Shown here in pieces: positions 1-10,206 of a stretch of DNA of 39,455 nucleotides. The DNA is taken from NCBI GenBank assembly GCA_013813765.1, contig JACCRC010000506.1, positions 1-39,455 on the forward strand, written 5' to 3'. The notes beneath the pieces were generated by a model. That model was not told the DNA's origin. It did not search any database and worked only from the letters and a program-made list of their open reading frames with translations. The position numbers were made by a program, and so were the translations under genes. Numbering within the stretch: position 1 is the stretch's first letter; every line of letters begins with the position of its first letter. The DNA is from Deltaproteobacteria bacterium. GTDB lineage: Bacteria > Myxococcota_A > Polyangia > Haliangiales > Haliangiaceae.

Positions 1-3000
1 GTGAACGACGGCACGTCGTTCACCGAGGTGATCGTCAAATCGACCGTGCCCACCGACCCGCCGTTCAGCGTGTACGTGAACGAGTCCGGACCGTTGTAGT
101 CCGCCGTGACGGTGTAGATGACGCCGGTCATCGACGCCGTCACCGTGCCGTGCTGCGGCTGCGTGAACGACATCACCATCATCGATCCGCCGTCCGGATC
201 CGCGTCGTTCGCAAGGACATCGATGAACTTCGGCTGCTCGTCCTCGAGCATGGAGACCGCGTCGTCGGTCGCAACCGGGGCATCGTCGGTCGGATCGACG
301 GTGATCGAGACCACCGCCGTCGAGCCACCATTCAGGGTGTACGAGAACGAATCGGGACCGCTGTAGTTCGCGTTCGGCGCGTAGGTGAGACCGGCACCGC
401 CGCCGGTGATCACGACGGCGCCGTGCATCGGCTGCGTCACGGCGGAGATCGTCAGTGGACCGCCGTCGATGTCCGTGTCGTTCGCGAGCACGGCGAGCGC
501 GCCCGCGGCGCTGTCCTCGCTCACCATGAAGGCGTCGGCAACGGCGACTGGCGCGTCGTCGACGGGCGTGACCGTGATGGCCACCGTACCGAGCGAGCCG
601 CCGTTGAGCGTGTACGTGAAGCTGTCGGCGCCGGCGTAGTTCGCCGCCGGGCGGTACGTCAGGCCCGTGCCGCCACCGGTGACGACGACCGTCCCGTTCG
701 CGGGCTGCGTCACGCTGGCGATCATCTTCGGCCCGCCGTCGGGATCCGTGTCGTTCGCGAGCACGTCGATCGCGGCGGCGAGAGCGTCTTCGATGACGGT
801 CCTCGCGTCGTCGACCGCGACAGGCACCTCGTCGACGTTCGTGACCGTGATGGTCAGTGCCTCTTCGAAGATGTGGCCGCCGCTGTCGGTGACGCGGACG
901 CGGATCGCGTAGCTCGACTTGCTCTCGAAATCGAGCACGCCCGCGGTGCGCACCATCGCGCCGCTGATCGTGAACGCCGCGTTGTCGGTGGAGCCCGTGC
1001 CGCCGACGAGCGCGTAGGTGAACGTGTTACCGGCGTCGGCGTCGGTCGTCGAGAGCGTGCCGACGGTGGAGCCGGCTGGCGCGTCCTCGGCGATCGCGCT
1101 CGGAGACAGCGCGAGATCCGTCGGCGCGGTCCCCACGGGGGCCACACCTGCGCCGCTGATGTCGATGAAGGGCATGCCACCGGGCGACGCGGTCGCCGTG
1201 AGCGTCGTCATCGCCATCGCGACCGTGGTCGGAGCAAACGTCACCTGGACGACGCACGACGCGCCTGCCGCGAGCGTCTGGCCCGTGCATCCGTCGGTGC
1301 CGAGCGCGAACGCCGCACCACCGGCGAGCGCGACCGCGAGCGTGCCCGACGTCTGCGAGCCGGCCGGGTTCGTGACGCGGAAGCGCAGCGGGCTCGGCGA
1401 CGTCGTATTGACGGCGATCGAGCCGAAGTCCGTACCATCGAGCGCGGTGATCCGCAGCGCCTCGGTGCCAGCGCCGGTCAGATTCTGCACCGCACGGTTG
1501 GCGGCGCCCGCGCCAATGTCGAACGCGATGGAGCCGGTCTTCGTCCCGGCGCTCGTCGGAGCGAACCGCACGCCGACGGTGCACAGCCCACCCGCCCCGC
1601 CGATCGTCGTCGAGCACGTGTTCGACACCACCGCGTACTGCGCCGGGGAACCGAACGACGGCGTGACGCCGAACGTCTTCGCGGTGGCCGTGTTGTTGCG
1701 CACGAGGATCAACACGTCGACCGGCGTGGTGTTGTTGATGATCGAGGTGCCGAAGCTCGCCGGATCGACAACCGGGCCGGATTCGAGTGCGATGATCTCG
1801 AGGCGCGGGATGCCGTCACCCCCGACCGCCGCGGTCGCCGTGCCACCGGTCGCCGCCGTGGCAGTGATGGTGCCGGTCCGCGCCCCAGTCGCCGACGGAG
1901 CGAACGTGACGCTGATCGTGCACGTCGCACCCGGGGCGAGCGTGCTGCAGGAATTCGTCGTCGAGATCTCGGCAGCGCTCGACGACACGGAGATCGCGCT
2001 CGTCGGGCTGCTGCCGGTGTTGAGCACCGTCAGCGTCTGCACCGCGGACGTGTCGCCGACAGCCGTCGCCGGGAACGTGGTGTTCGACGGCACGAACACG
2101 ATTCCGCCCGCACTGGCGCCGTCGCCCGCGAGCGCCGCGGTCACCGTGCCACCGGGTGTCGCGGTGATCGAGAGCGCAGCACTCGCCGCACCAGACGCGG
2201 TCGGCGCGAACCGCACTTGCACGGTGCACGACGCCCCCGGAGCGAGCGTCGCGGTGCACGTGTTACCTGCGGTCGCGAACTGCGCGGCGCCCGCACCCGT
2301 CAGCGTGGCCGCCGGCACGCCGGAGACCTGGCCACCGAGGTTCGTGACGGTGAACGTCTGCGCCGGCGACATCGAGCCGACGGTCACCGATCCGAACCCG
2401 CGTGACGGAGGAGAGATCGCAAGCGCCGGTGAGCCTGATGCAATACCCAGGAGGCCCGCGGTGACCGCGCCACCCGGGCTTCCGGCGACGGTCAGCGCGC
2501 CGTGCGCCACGCCGACGACCGACGGACCGAACACGACCGAGACCGTGCAGGTCGCAGCCGCCGCGAGCGCAGTACCGGTGCAGGTGTCGCCGCCGGCGAC
2601 GAGCTGGTACTGGTTCGCACCACTGCCGCCGAGCGTGGCGGTGAGCGCGCCGGTCGGCGCCGTGCCGTTGTTCCTGATCGTGAACTGTTGCGCGGCCGAC
2701 GACGAGCCGACGTTCGTGTTCGTGAACTGCTTCGCGGACGGCGTGATCGTGAGCCCGTTCGCCGGCACGCCCTCGCCGACGAGCGTCGTCACCACCGTGC
2801 CGCCTGGCGCACCGGTGATCGTCAAGAGACCGGTCTTCAGGCCAGTGCTCGTCGGTCGCAGCTCGATCGACACCGTGCAGGTCGTGTGTCCTGCCAGCGT
2901 CGCGCCGCTACATGTGCCACCCGTCGCGGAGAACCCCGCTCCGGTCACCGTCTGCGACAGCGTCCCCGTGGTCTCGTCACCGAGGTTCGCGATCGTCACC

Positions 3001-3854
3001 GTGATCGCCGGGCTCGCAGCACCGACCGCGACCGAGCCGAGCTCGAGCTGCAACGGCACCGCGCGAAGGCTCGCGGGAGCGAGCGCCGTACCGGTCACCG
3101 CACCGCTGACGTTACCGCCCGGTGTACCGGTGACTTGAAACTGCGCCCCCTTCGCACCCGCGCGCTGCGGAGCGAGGCGCACCTGGAACGTGCACGACGC
3201 CGCAGGCGCGAGCGTCATGCCGGTACACATGTCCATGCTCTTCGCGAAGTCCGCCGGGTCGCTGCCGGCTGGGATCACCGACAGTGCGCCGGTCGGCCCG
3301 GTCCCGGTGTTCGTCGCCGTGAACGTAGACACGACCGTGCCGCTCTGACCGACGACGACGTTGCCAAGCGAGCTCTGCGTCGAGGTCAGGGTGAGGGCTC
3401 CCATGCCGGTGCCTTCGCCATCGAGCGCGGCCGTAGTCATGCCGCCCGGGGTTGCCGACACCGTGAACGTCGCCGACTTCATGCCGCTGCTCGTCGGCGC
3501 GAACGTCACCTGGACGGAGCACGTCGCTGCTGGCGGCAGCGTCGCGCTGCACGTGCTCGCACCGAGCGCGAACTCACCGGAGTGCACACCGGAGAGTGCC
3601 GGCGCGAGCACGCCGGTGACGGCGTCGCCGGTGTTGGTGATCGTGAAGGTCGTCGGTGGGCTCGTCGTACCCGCCGCGATCGATCCGAACGACGCGGTCG
3701 CGCGATCGATCGAGAGCATCGAGACGCCGCCCGGCGTGTCGGGCAGAGGCGGCGCGTCGGCGAGATGGTGGACGCCATCATCACCACCGCAGCTGACCAT
3801 CATCCCCGCGAGCCCGATCACGCACACCACAACGAATCGCGACATCTTGTTCAC
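1..3854 (-). CDS. Giant modular surface lipoprotein (ASH repeats, cadherin-like, tandem-95-like), 3' end outside window
   Basis: Reads leftwards and is still open at base 1, so only the first 1284 codons are present. The N-terminus is a lipoprotein signal (basic MNKMSR, hydrophobic core, lipobox MVSC with Cys22). Eight repeats of about 105 residues follow, of the ASPM-SPD-2-Hydin/choice-of-anchor-D type: blocks such as FGSIAAGTTS, TFTITNTG and ATCSVQVTFAPTSSG recur, each usually with a Cys pair. Next comes one cadherin-like domain (about residues 905-1005: IAEDAPAGS, DADAGN, LDFES, RVRVTDSGG), then three tandem-95/Big_9-type units (DVLANDTDPDGG, TQPANGTV, DSFTYTLNGGS). GTG 3854 is chosen because AAAGGG lies five bases upstream; ATG 3845 and GTG 3860 are in-frame alternatives. 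Such architectures are usual for bacterial cell-surface or matrix adhesins; the ligand is unknown. The architecture is clear, the role is inferred. Confidence 0.85.
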   Translation of the reverse strand, partial: MNKMSRFVVVCVIGLAGMMVSCGGDDGVHHLADAPPLPDTPGGVSMLSIDRATASFGSIAAGTTSPPTTFTITNTGDAVTGVLAPALSGVHSGEFALGASTCSATLPPAATCSVQVTFAPTSSGMKSATFTVSATPGGMTTAALDGEGTGMGALTLTSTQSSLGNVVVGQSGTVVSTFTATNTGTGPTGALSVIPAGSDPADFAKSMDMCTGMTLAPAASCTFQVRLAPQRAGAKGAQFQVTGTPGGNVSGAVTGTALAPASLRAVPLQLELGSVAVGAASPAITVTIANLGDETTGTLSQTVTGAGFSATGGTCSGATLAGHTTCTVSIELRPTSTGLKTGLLTITGAPGGTVVTTLVGEGVPANGLTITPSAKQFTNTNVGSSSAAQQFTIRNNGTAPTGALTATLGGSGANQYQLVAGGDTCTGTALAAAATCTVSVVFGPSVVGVAHGALTVAGSPGGAVTAGLLGIASGSPALAISPPSRGFGSVTVGSMSPAQTFTVTNLGGQVSGVPAATLTGAGAAQFATAGNTCTATLAPGASCTVQVRFAPTASGAASAALSITATPGGTVTAALAGDGASAGGIVFVPSNTTFPATAVGDTSAVQTLTVLNTGSSPTSAISVSSSAAEISTTNSCSTLAPGATCTISVTFAPSATGARTGTITATAATGGTATAAVGGDGIPRLEIIALESGPVVDPASFGTSIINNTTPVDVLILVRNNTATAKTFGVTPSFGSPAQYAVVSNTCSTTIGGAGGLCTVGVRFAPTSAGTKTGSIAFDIGAGAANRAVQNLTGAGTEALRITALDGTDFGSIAVNTTSPSPLRFRVTNPAGSQTSGTLAVALAGGAAFALGTDGCTGQTLAAGASCVVQVTFAPTTVAMAMTTLTATASPGGMPFIDISGAGVAPVGTAPTDLALSPSAIAEDAPAGSTVGTLSTTDADAGNTFTYALVGGTGSTDNAAFTISGAMVRTAGVLDFESKSSYAIRVRVTDSGGHIFEEALTITVTNVDEVPVAVDDARTVIEDALAAAIDVLANDTDPDGGPKMIASVTQPANGTVVVTGGGTGLTYRPAANYAGADSFTYTLNGGSLGTVAITVTPVDDAPVAVADAFMVSEDSAAGALAVLANDTDIDGGPLTISAVTQPMHGAVVITGGGAGLTYAPNANYSGPDSFSYTLNGGSTAVVSITVDPTDDAPVATDDAVSMLEDEQPKFIDVLANDADPDGGSMMVMSFTQPQHGTVTASMTGVIYTVTADYNGPDSFTYTLNGGSVGTVDLTITSVNDVPSF
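22..840 (-). repeat. Three in-frame 273-bp repeats encoding 91-residue tandem-95/Big_9 units
   Basis: The motif encoding NDxDxDGG recurs with its CGCCG anchor at 188, 461 and 734, exactly 273 bases apart each time. Each unit carries D-V-L-A-N-D, T-Q-P-x-x-G and Y-T-L-N-G-G-S blocks. The regular spacing suggests duplication by unequal recombination followed by divergence. More copies may continue beyond base 1, because the last codons (VNDVPSF) look like the start of a further unit. Confidence 0.8.
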
Positions 3855-3875
3855 GTGCACCCTTTACCGTAAGAG

Positions 3876-3928
3876 CCCCGAACAATTGCACGGGTCGAGC
3901 CAGAAGCGACCCCGTAACAATTGTGGGG
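3876..3928. repeat. Imperfect inverted repeat between polA and the giant lipoprotein gene
   Basis: The left arm is CCCCGA-ACAATTG-CACGGGTCG and the right arm is CGACCCCGTA-ACAATTGT-GGGG, with about nine bases between the arms and small bulges. ACAATTG is AT-rich against the local background. It lies downstream of the polA stop and about 20-70 bases upstream of the lipoprotein start, so it could be a polA terminator or an operator for the lipoprotein gene. No T-run follows. The remainder of 3861-4006 shows nothing recognisable. Confidence 0.4.
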
Positions 3929-4006
3929 TAGCCGCCCAGAACGGCGTTCGCTGCGGGCTACCGCGGGGTGCCGTGCACGACCTGCCTGGTCGATCTGTGT
4001 ATACAG

Positions 4007-6772
<2,766 letters not shown>

Positions 6773-6825
6773 GCGCGAAATCTAGCCCGTGCGACTGTCC
6801 GTGCCCATAGCCCGTCCGTGTAATA

Positions 6826-6838
6826 CGAGAGCCTCTCG
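6826..6838 (+). promoter_or_regulatory. Palindrome covering the likely ribosome-binding site
   Basis: CGAGAG-C-CTCTCG directly abuts the ATG at 6839. The purine half (GAGAG, seven bases from the start) is the only Shine-Dalgarno-like sequence, so pairing with the CTCTC half would mask it. TAATAC just upstream (6821-6826) resembles a -10 box but no good -35 is seen. This is a weak call based on symmetry alone. Confidence 0.25.
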
Positions 6839-7807
6839 ATGCAGATGCGCGGCTGGCCGATCCTGATCATCGCTGGCGTCGCCGTGGTGGCGCTCGCCGT
6901 GATGTTCCGCGAGGAGATCTGGGACGCGACCGGCCACGATCCCGGCGCGCAGCTCGTCTACTCGTTCAAGGGCAAGGGCTCGCCCGATCAGCTCGCGCAG
7001 GCCAGGCGGCTGATCGAGGAGCGGATCGCCGAGGTCCCCGGCCCCGCCACGGTCAGCATCGATGGCGACCGGATCGTGATCGAGGTCGAGCACGCACATG
7101 ACGTGCTGTGGATCGAATCCAAGATCGGCTCGGACATGGTGGTGGTGCCGCGCGTCGATCTCCACAGCCTCGACTACGACCCCGAGTACCTGAAGGACAT
7201 GCGGGCGCGCTTGCGCGGCAACAAGCGTGCGAAGGAGCTGGGCGTCGAGATCAAGCTCGACAGGCTCGGCTATCACGTGACGGCCCCGAGTCGGGGCGAG
7301 TACGTCAACACCGCGTGGGCCGAGAAGCACGGCTGCTCCACACGCGACCGACTCACCGGCACCGGCGTGTACTGCACCGTCTCGGGCCCGGATCGGATCC
7401 AGGCATTTCTGATCGGTGACGCCGAGCTGTTCGTCGAGCCGCTCGCCGAGATGCAGCTCGCGGCGGACCGGAGCCTCGTGGTCCACGACGACGGCAAGGT
7501 CACGCGCGGCTACGTCATCGAGCGCTCGCCGATCGTGATCGAGTCCGCCATGATCGCGAGCGCCGTCGCCGAGGAAGATCGGTTGATCCTCACGCTGACG
7601 CAGGCAGGCATCGACACGATCGCCGCGCGCGTCCTGGCACCCACCGTGCAGCTGATTCACCTGGTCGGTAACGAGCCGCGCGAGACGAAGATCCTCCCGG
7701 GGGGCAAGCTATCGATCGCCTCGCCACGGGCGGATGCGCGGCGCTTCGTCAACTCGCACGGCTTCGCCTCACTGCCGGCGCTCCACGAGCTACCCGACTC
7801 GCCCTAA
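6839..7807 (+). CDS. Membrane-anchored protein with a SecD-like head region
   Basis: 322 residues. There is one N-terminal hydrophobic segment (about residues 6-22) and the rest is predicted periplasmic. Residues 36-85 (GAQLVYSF, then a helix with IEERIAEVPGPATV, then DGDRIVIEVE) resemble the N-terminal part of the SecD P1 region, which normally begins with a GGxxLVYEV-type strand, an RRIDxLGV-type helix and GDxRIVVELPG. Residues 220-320 (ESAMIASAVAEEDRLILTLTQAGIDTIAARV) resemble the later SecD/SecDF P1 repeat. The six-helix RND transport domain of SecD is absent, so this is not a translocase subunit by itself. ATG 6845 is an alternative start. It lies 21 bases before plsX and is probably co-transcribed. 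The function is unknown; the SecD similarity is by eye and moderate. Confidence 0.75.
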   Translation: MQMRGWPILIIAGVAVVALAVMFREEIWDATGHDPGAQLVYSFKGKGSPDQLAQARRLIEERIAEVPGPATVSIDGDRIVIEVEHAHDVLWIESKIGSDMVVVPRVDLHSLDYDPEYLKDMRARLRGNKRAKELGVEIKLDRLGYHVTAPSRGEYVNTAWAEKHGCSTRDRLTGTGVYCTVSGPDRIQAFLIGDAELFVEPLAEMQLAADRSLVVHDDGKVTRGYVIERSPIVIESAMIASAVAEEDRLILTLTQAGIDTIAARVLAPTVQLIHLVGNEPRETKILPGGKLSIASPRADARRFVNSHGFASLPALHELPDSP

Positions 7808-7828
7808 GGGGCGGGGCTTCGTGGCAAG

Positions 7829-8911
7829 ATGCCGGGCATGCACCGCATCGTCGTCGACGCCATGGGTGGCGACCACGCTCCGGACGAGATCGTCCAGGGC
7901 GCGGCGGAGGCATCGCTCGCACTGAGCTCGGCCGAGATCATCCTGGTTGGCGATGCGCACGTGCTGGGCCGGATCCTGCCAAAGCTCCGCCACGACGGCG
8001 CGCGCGTCCGCGTTCACCACGCACCGACCTACGTCGAGATGGACGAGAAGCCGGCCGAGGCGCTCGCCGCGAAGCCCGAGGCGTCGATCGCTGTGGCCGC
8101 GGATCTGGTCGCGCGCGGTGAAGGCGATGCGCTGGTGTCCGCGGGCAACACCGGCGCCAGCGTGCTCGCGTGCGCTCGGCGGTGGACCCTGCTCGATGGC
8201 GTGCGACGCTCCGCGCTCGCGGCCGTCTATCCCACCGAGCTGCGGCGCGGCGAGAAGGACGATCCGTTCTCCCTGATCCTCGATGTCGGCGCGACCGTCG
8301 ACGTCACGGCCGAGGATCTGGTCGGGTTCGCGGTGATGGGCTCGGCGTACGCGAAGCTCGTCTCGAGCAACCGGCGCCCGCGCGTGGCGCTCCTGTCGAA
8401 CGGCACCGAGGCCGGCAAGGGACCGAAGGAGATCGTCGCGGCGCACGCGGCGCTCGTCGAGACCACCGAGCTGAACTTCATCGGCAACATCGAGGGCCTC
8501 GACATCCCGCGCGGCGTCGCGGATGTCGTCGTGACCTCGGGCTTCGTCGGCAACGTGGTGCTGAAGATGCTCGAGGGCGTGAGCGACACGGTCGTCCGGC
8601 TCGCGCGCTATGCGCACAAGGAGCGCCTCGCGTGGCGGCTCGGCCTGATCGCGCTGTCGTCCGCGATCGATCAGCTCAAGTCGATCACGGACTGGCAGCA
8701 GTACGGCGGCGCTCCGCTGCTCGGCTTCACGCACCCGTTCATCAAGGCGCACGGCCGCTCGAACGCACGCGCCGTGACGAACGCGATCAAGGTCGCGCAC
8801 AAGGCACTCGCCGGAAACCTGTGCGGCAACATCGCGCGCACGATGGCGGAGCTCGACGAGCGCTCGCAGAAGAAGCCGCGCGCTTCGACCGGATCCGACA
8901 CGAGTAGCTGA
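7829..8911 (+). CDS. plsX: Phosphate acyltransferase PlsX
   Basis: 360 residues, normal family length. PlsX makes acyl-phosphate from acyl-ACP and phosphate; PlsY uses it to acylate glycerol-3-phosphate, the first step to phosphatidic acid. Signature stretches are VVDAMGGDHAPDEIVQGA near the start, HAPTYVEMDEKPAEAL, GDALVSAGNTGA (about 106-117), the ILDVGATVDV region, LLSNGTEAGKG and FIGNIEGLDI, followed by a DVVVTSGFVGNVVLK block and a C-terminal YGGAPLLGF. The start at 7829 is preferred because a GGGGCGGGG stretch lies about eleven bases upstream; ATG 7838 (MHRIVVDAMGG) fits the family N-terminus equally well. The common partners rpmF and fabH are absent; instead the next gene overlaps its stop codon. 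The identity is certain. Confidence 0.97.
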   Translation: MPGMHRIVVDAMGGDHAPDEIVQGAAEASLALSSAEIILVGDAHVLGRILPKLRHDGARVRVHHAPTYVEMDEKPAEALAAKPEASIAVAADLVARGEGDALVSAGNTGASVLACARRWTLLDGVRRSALAAVYPTELRRGEKDDPFSLILDVGATVDVTAEDLVGFAVMGSAYAKLVSSNRRPRVALLSNGTEAGKGPKEIVAAHAALVETTELNFIGNIEGLDIPRGVADVVVTSGFVGNVVLKMLEGVSDTVVRLARYAHKERLAWRLGLIALSSAIDQLKSITDWQQYGGAPLLGFTHPFIKAHGRSNARAVTNAIKVAHKALAGNLCGNIARTMAELDERSQKKPRASTGSDTSS

Positions 8912-10053
8912 TGGGACGCCGCCAGTCGCTGCTCCGCCGGTTGACGGGCCTGCCGATCGAGCTCGGCGAACGGATCGGCCTGCTCGACCACGTGCCGCCC
9001 GGGCTTCCCGAGGGCGCACCCCCGCCGAAGCACACGTTCCGCTGGGATCTCGACAAGACGTACCTGAGGACCGAGTTCGACTCGTTCGCCGACCTCGCGA
9101 AGAGTGCGTTCGAGACCGCCGCCGACAAGCACGCGTTTCCCGGTGCAACCGCCCTGCTCCGCGCGCTCAAGCAGGACGGCAACCGCATCTGCATCGTCTC
9201 CGGCAGCCCCACGCAAATGCGCCAGGTGCTCGCCGCGAAGCTCGCGCTCGACGGCATCGACTACGACGAGTTCGTACTGAAGAACAACCTGAAGAACATA
9301 TTGAAGGGCCGATTCCGCGCGCTGCGCGCCCAGGTGCCCTACAAGCTGCCGGCAATGCTGCGGTCGCGGATCGGCGCGCCGGCTGCGTCGGAGACGCTGT
9401 TCGGCGACGACGCGGAGGCCGACGCGATCATCTACTGCCTCTATGCGGACGTGGTCGCCGATCGGGTCTCGCTGCAGGATCTCGAGCGCGTACTGATCGC
9501 CTCGCGCGCGTACGAGGACGATTCCGAGCGCATCCTCGACCTCGCGCGCCGCGTGCCGAAGGGCGATGCGATCCACCGGATCTTCATCCACCTCGATCGC
9601 CGCTCGCCCCCTGTCGGCTTCGGCCGGTTCGGGCCGCGCCTCGTGCCGGTATTCAACTACTTCCAGGCAGCCCTCGTCCTCTACGAGGACAAGGTGCTCT
9701 CCGCGCGGCAGGTCATCTATGTCGCGCTCGAGATGCTCGACTCCGGTCAGTACGAGCTCGGTCACCTCGCGACCAGCGTCCAGGACATCATCCGGCGGGG
9801 CCGCGTCTCGCGCGAGACCGCGCTGCAGCTCGCCAGCGAAGCGAACGAGGCGGCCGCATCGGGCGTGCTCTCGGGCCGCACCGACCTACCCCCGTTCGAG
9901 AAGATCGCCGAGGCGTTTCGCGCGCGCGTCCGCGAGCTCGGTAGCACCCCGACGGTGGTGCCGGTCGAGCTCGCCGAACCACTCGACTACGTGCGGCTTG
10001 TCGACGAGGAACACGAGCACCGCCGCGCACGGCGCAAGCAAGGCATGGGGTAG
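8911..10053 (+). CDS. App1-like (lipin-type HAD) phosphatidate phosphatase
   Basis: 380 residues. All four HAD phosphatase motifs are visible: DLDKT (46-50) as motif I, the Ser of VSGSP (95-99) as motif II, Lys145 in YKLPAM as motif III, and GDDAEAD (165-171) as motif IV. The WDLDKTYLRTEFD start and the FVLKN..LKGRFRAL segment resemble the App1 phosphatidate phosphatase catalytic domain found in yeast App1 and bacterial relatives. Family enzymes convert phosphatidic acid to diacylglycerol. The C-terminal 170 residues are helical and of unknown role. The start ATG overlaps the plsX stop by one base (TGATG), implying translational coupling. Pairing with plsX therefore links synthesis and dephosphorylation of phosphatidic acid. 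The fold is confident; the exact substrate is inferred. Confidence 0.8.
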   Translation: MGRRQSLLRRLTGLPIELGERIGLLDHVPPGLPEGAPPPKHTFRWDLDKTYLRTEFDSFADLAKSAFETAADKHAFPGATALLRALKQDGNRICIVSGSPTQMRQVLAAKLALDGIDYDEFVLKNNLKNILKGRFRALRAQVPYKLPAMLRSRIGAPAASETLFGDDAEADAIIYCLYADVVADRVSLQDLERVLIASRAYEDDSERILDLARRVPKGDAIHRIFIHLDRRSPPVGFGRFGPRLVPVFNYFQAALVLYEDKVLSARQVIYVALEMLDSGQYELGHLATSVQDIIRRGRVSRETALQLASEANEAAASGVLSGRTDLPPFEKIAEAFRARVRELGSTPTVVPVELAEPLDYVRLVDEEHEHRRARRKQGMG

Positions 10054-10130
10054 CAACCCCACCGCTGCCCCACCCGTACCTAAACGCCACGAACAATCTT
10101 CCCAGCGCGCGATCGACCGCGTGTAGTGTG

Positions 10131-10201
10131 CTCCGGTGGTGCTCCTCCGGTGGTGTCGGGAGAGCCGATTCCGTCACCTCCCGCGAGGTGAATTTGGGGA
10201 G
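10131..10201 (+). promoter_or_regulatory. Leader of the large repeat lipoprotein: direct repeats, hairpin and RBS
   Basis: The 153-base gap 10054-10206 contains two copies of CTCCGGTGGTG (10131-10141 and 10145-10155). A perfect hairpin TCACCTC-CCGC-GAGGTGA follows at 10174-10191, and GGGGAG (10196-10201) lies five bases before the ATG at 10207. The GAGGTGA arm is itself an ideal Shine-Dalgarno sequence and its partner TCACCTC matches the 16S anti-Shine-Dalgarno core. The start uses the nearer GGGGAG. Whether the hairpin regulates translation is unknown. Confidence 0.45.
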
Positions 10202-10206
10202 CGCGT

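Noticed and set aside
1018..3138. Long plus-strand frame opposite the giant lipoprotein
   Set aside because: It is an antisense shadow in GC-rich DNA; the minus strand gives recognisable ASH repeats with a lipoprotein signal.
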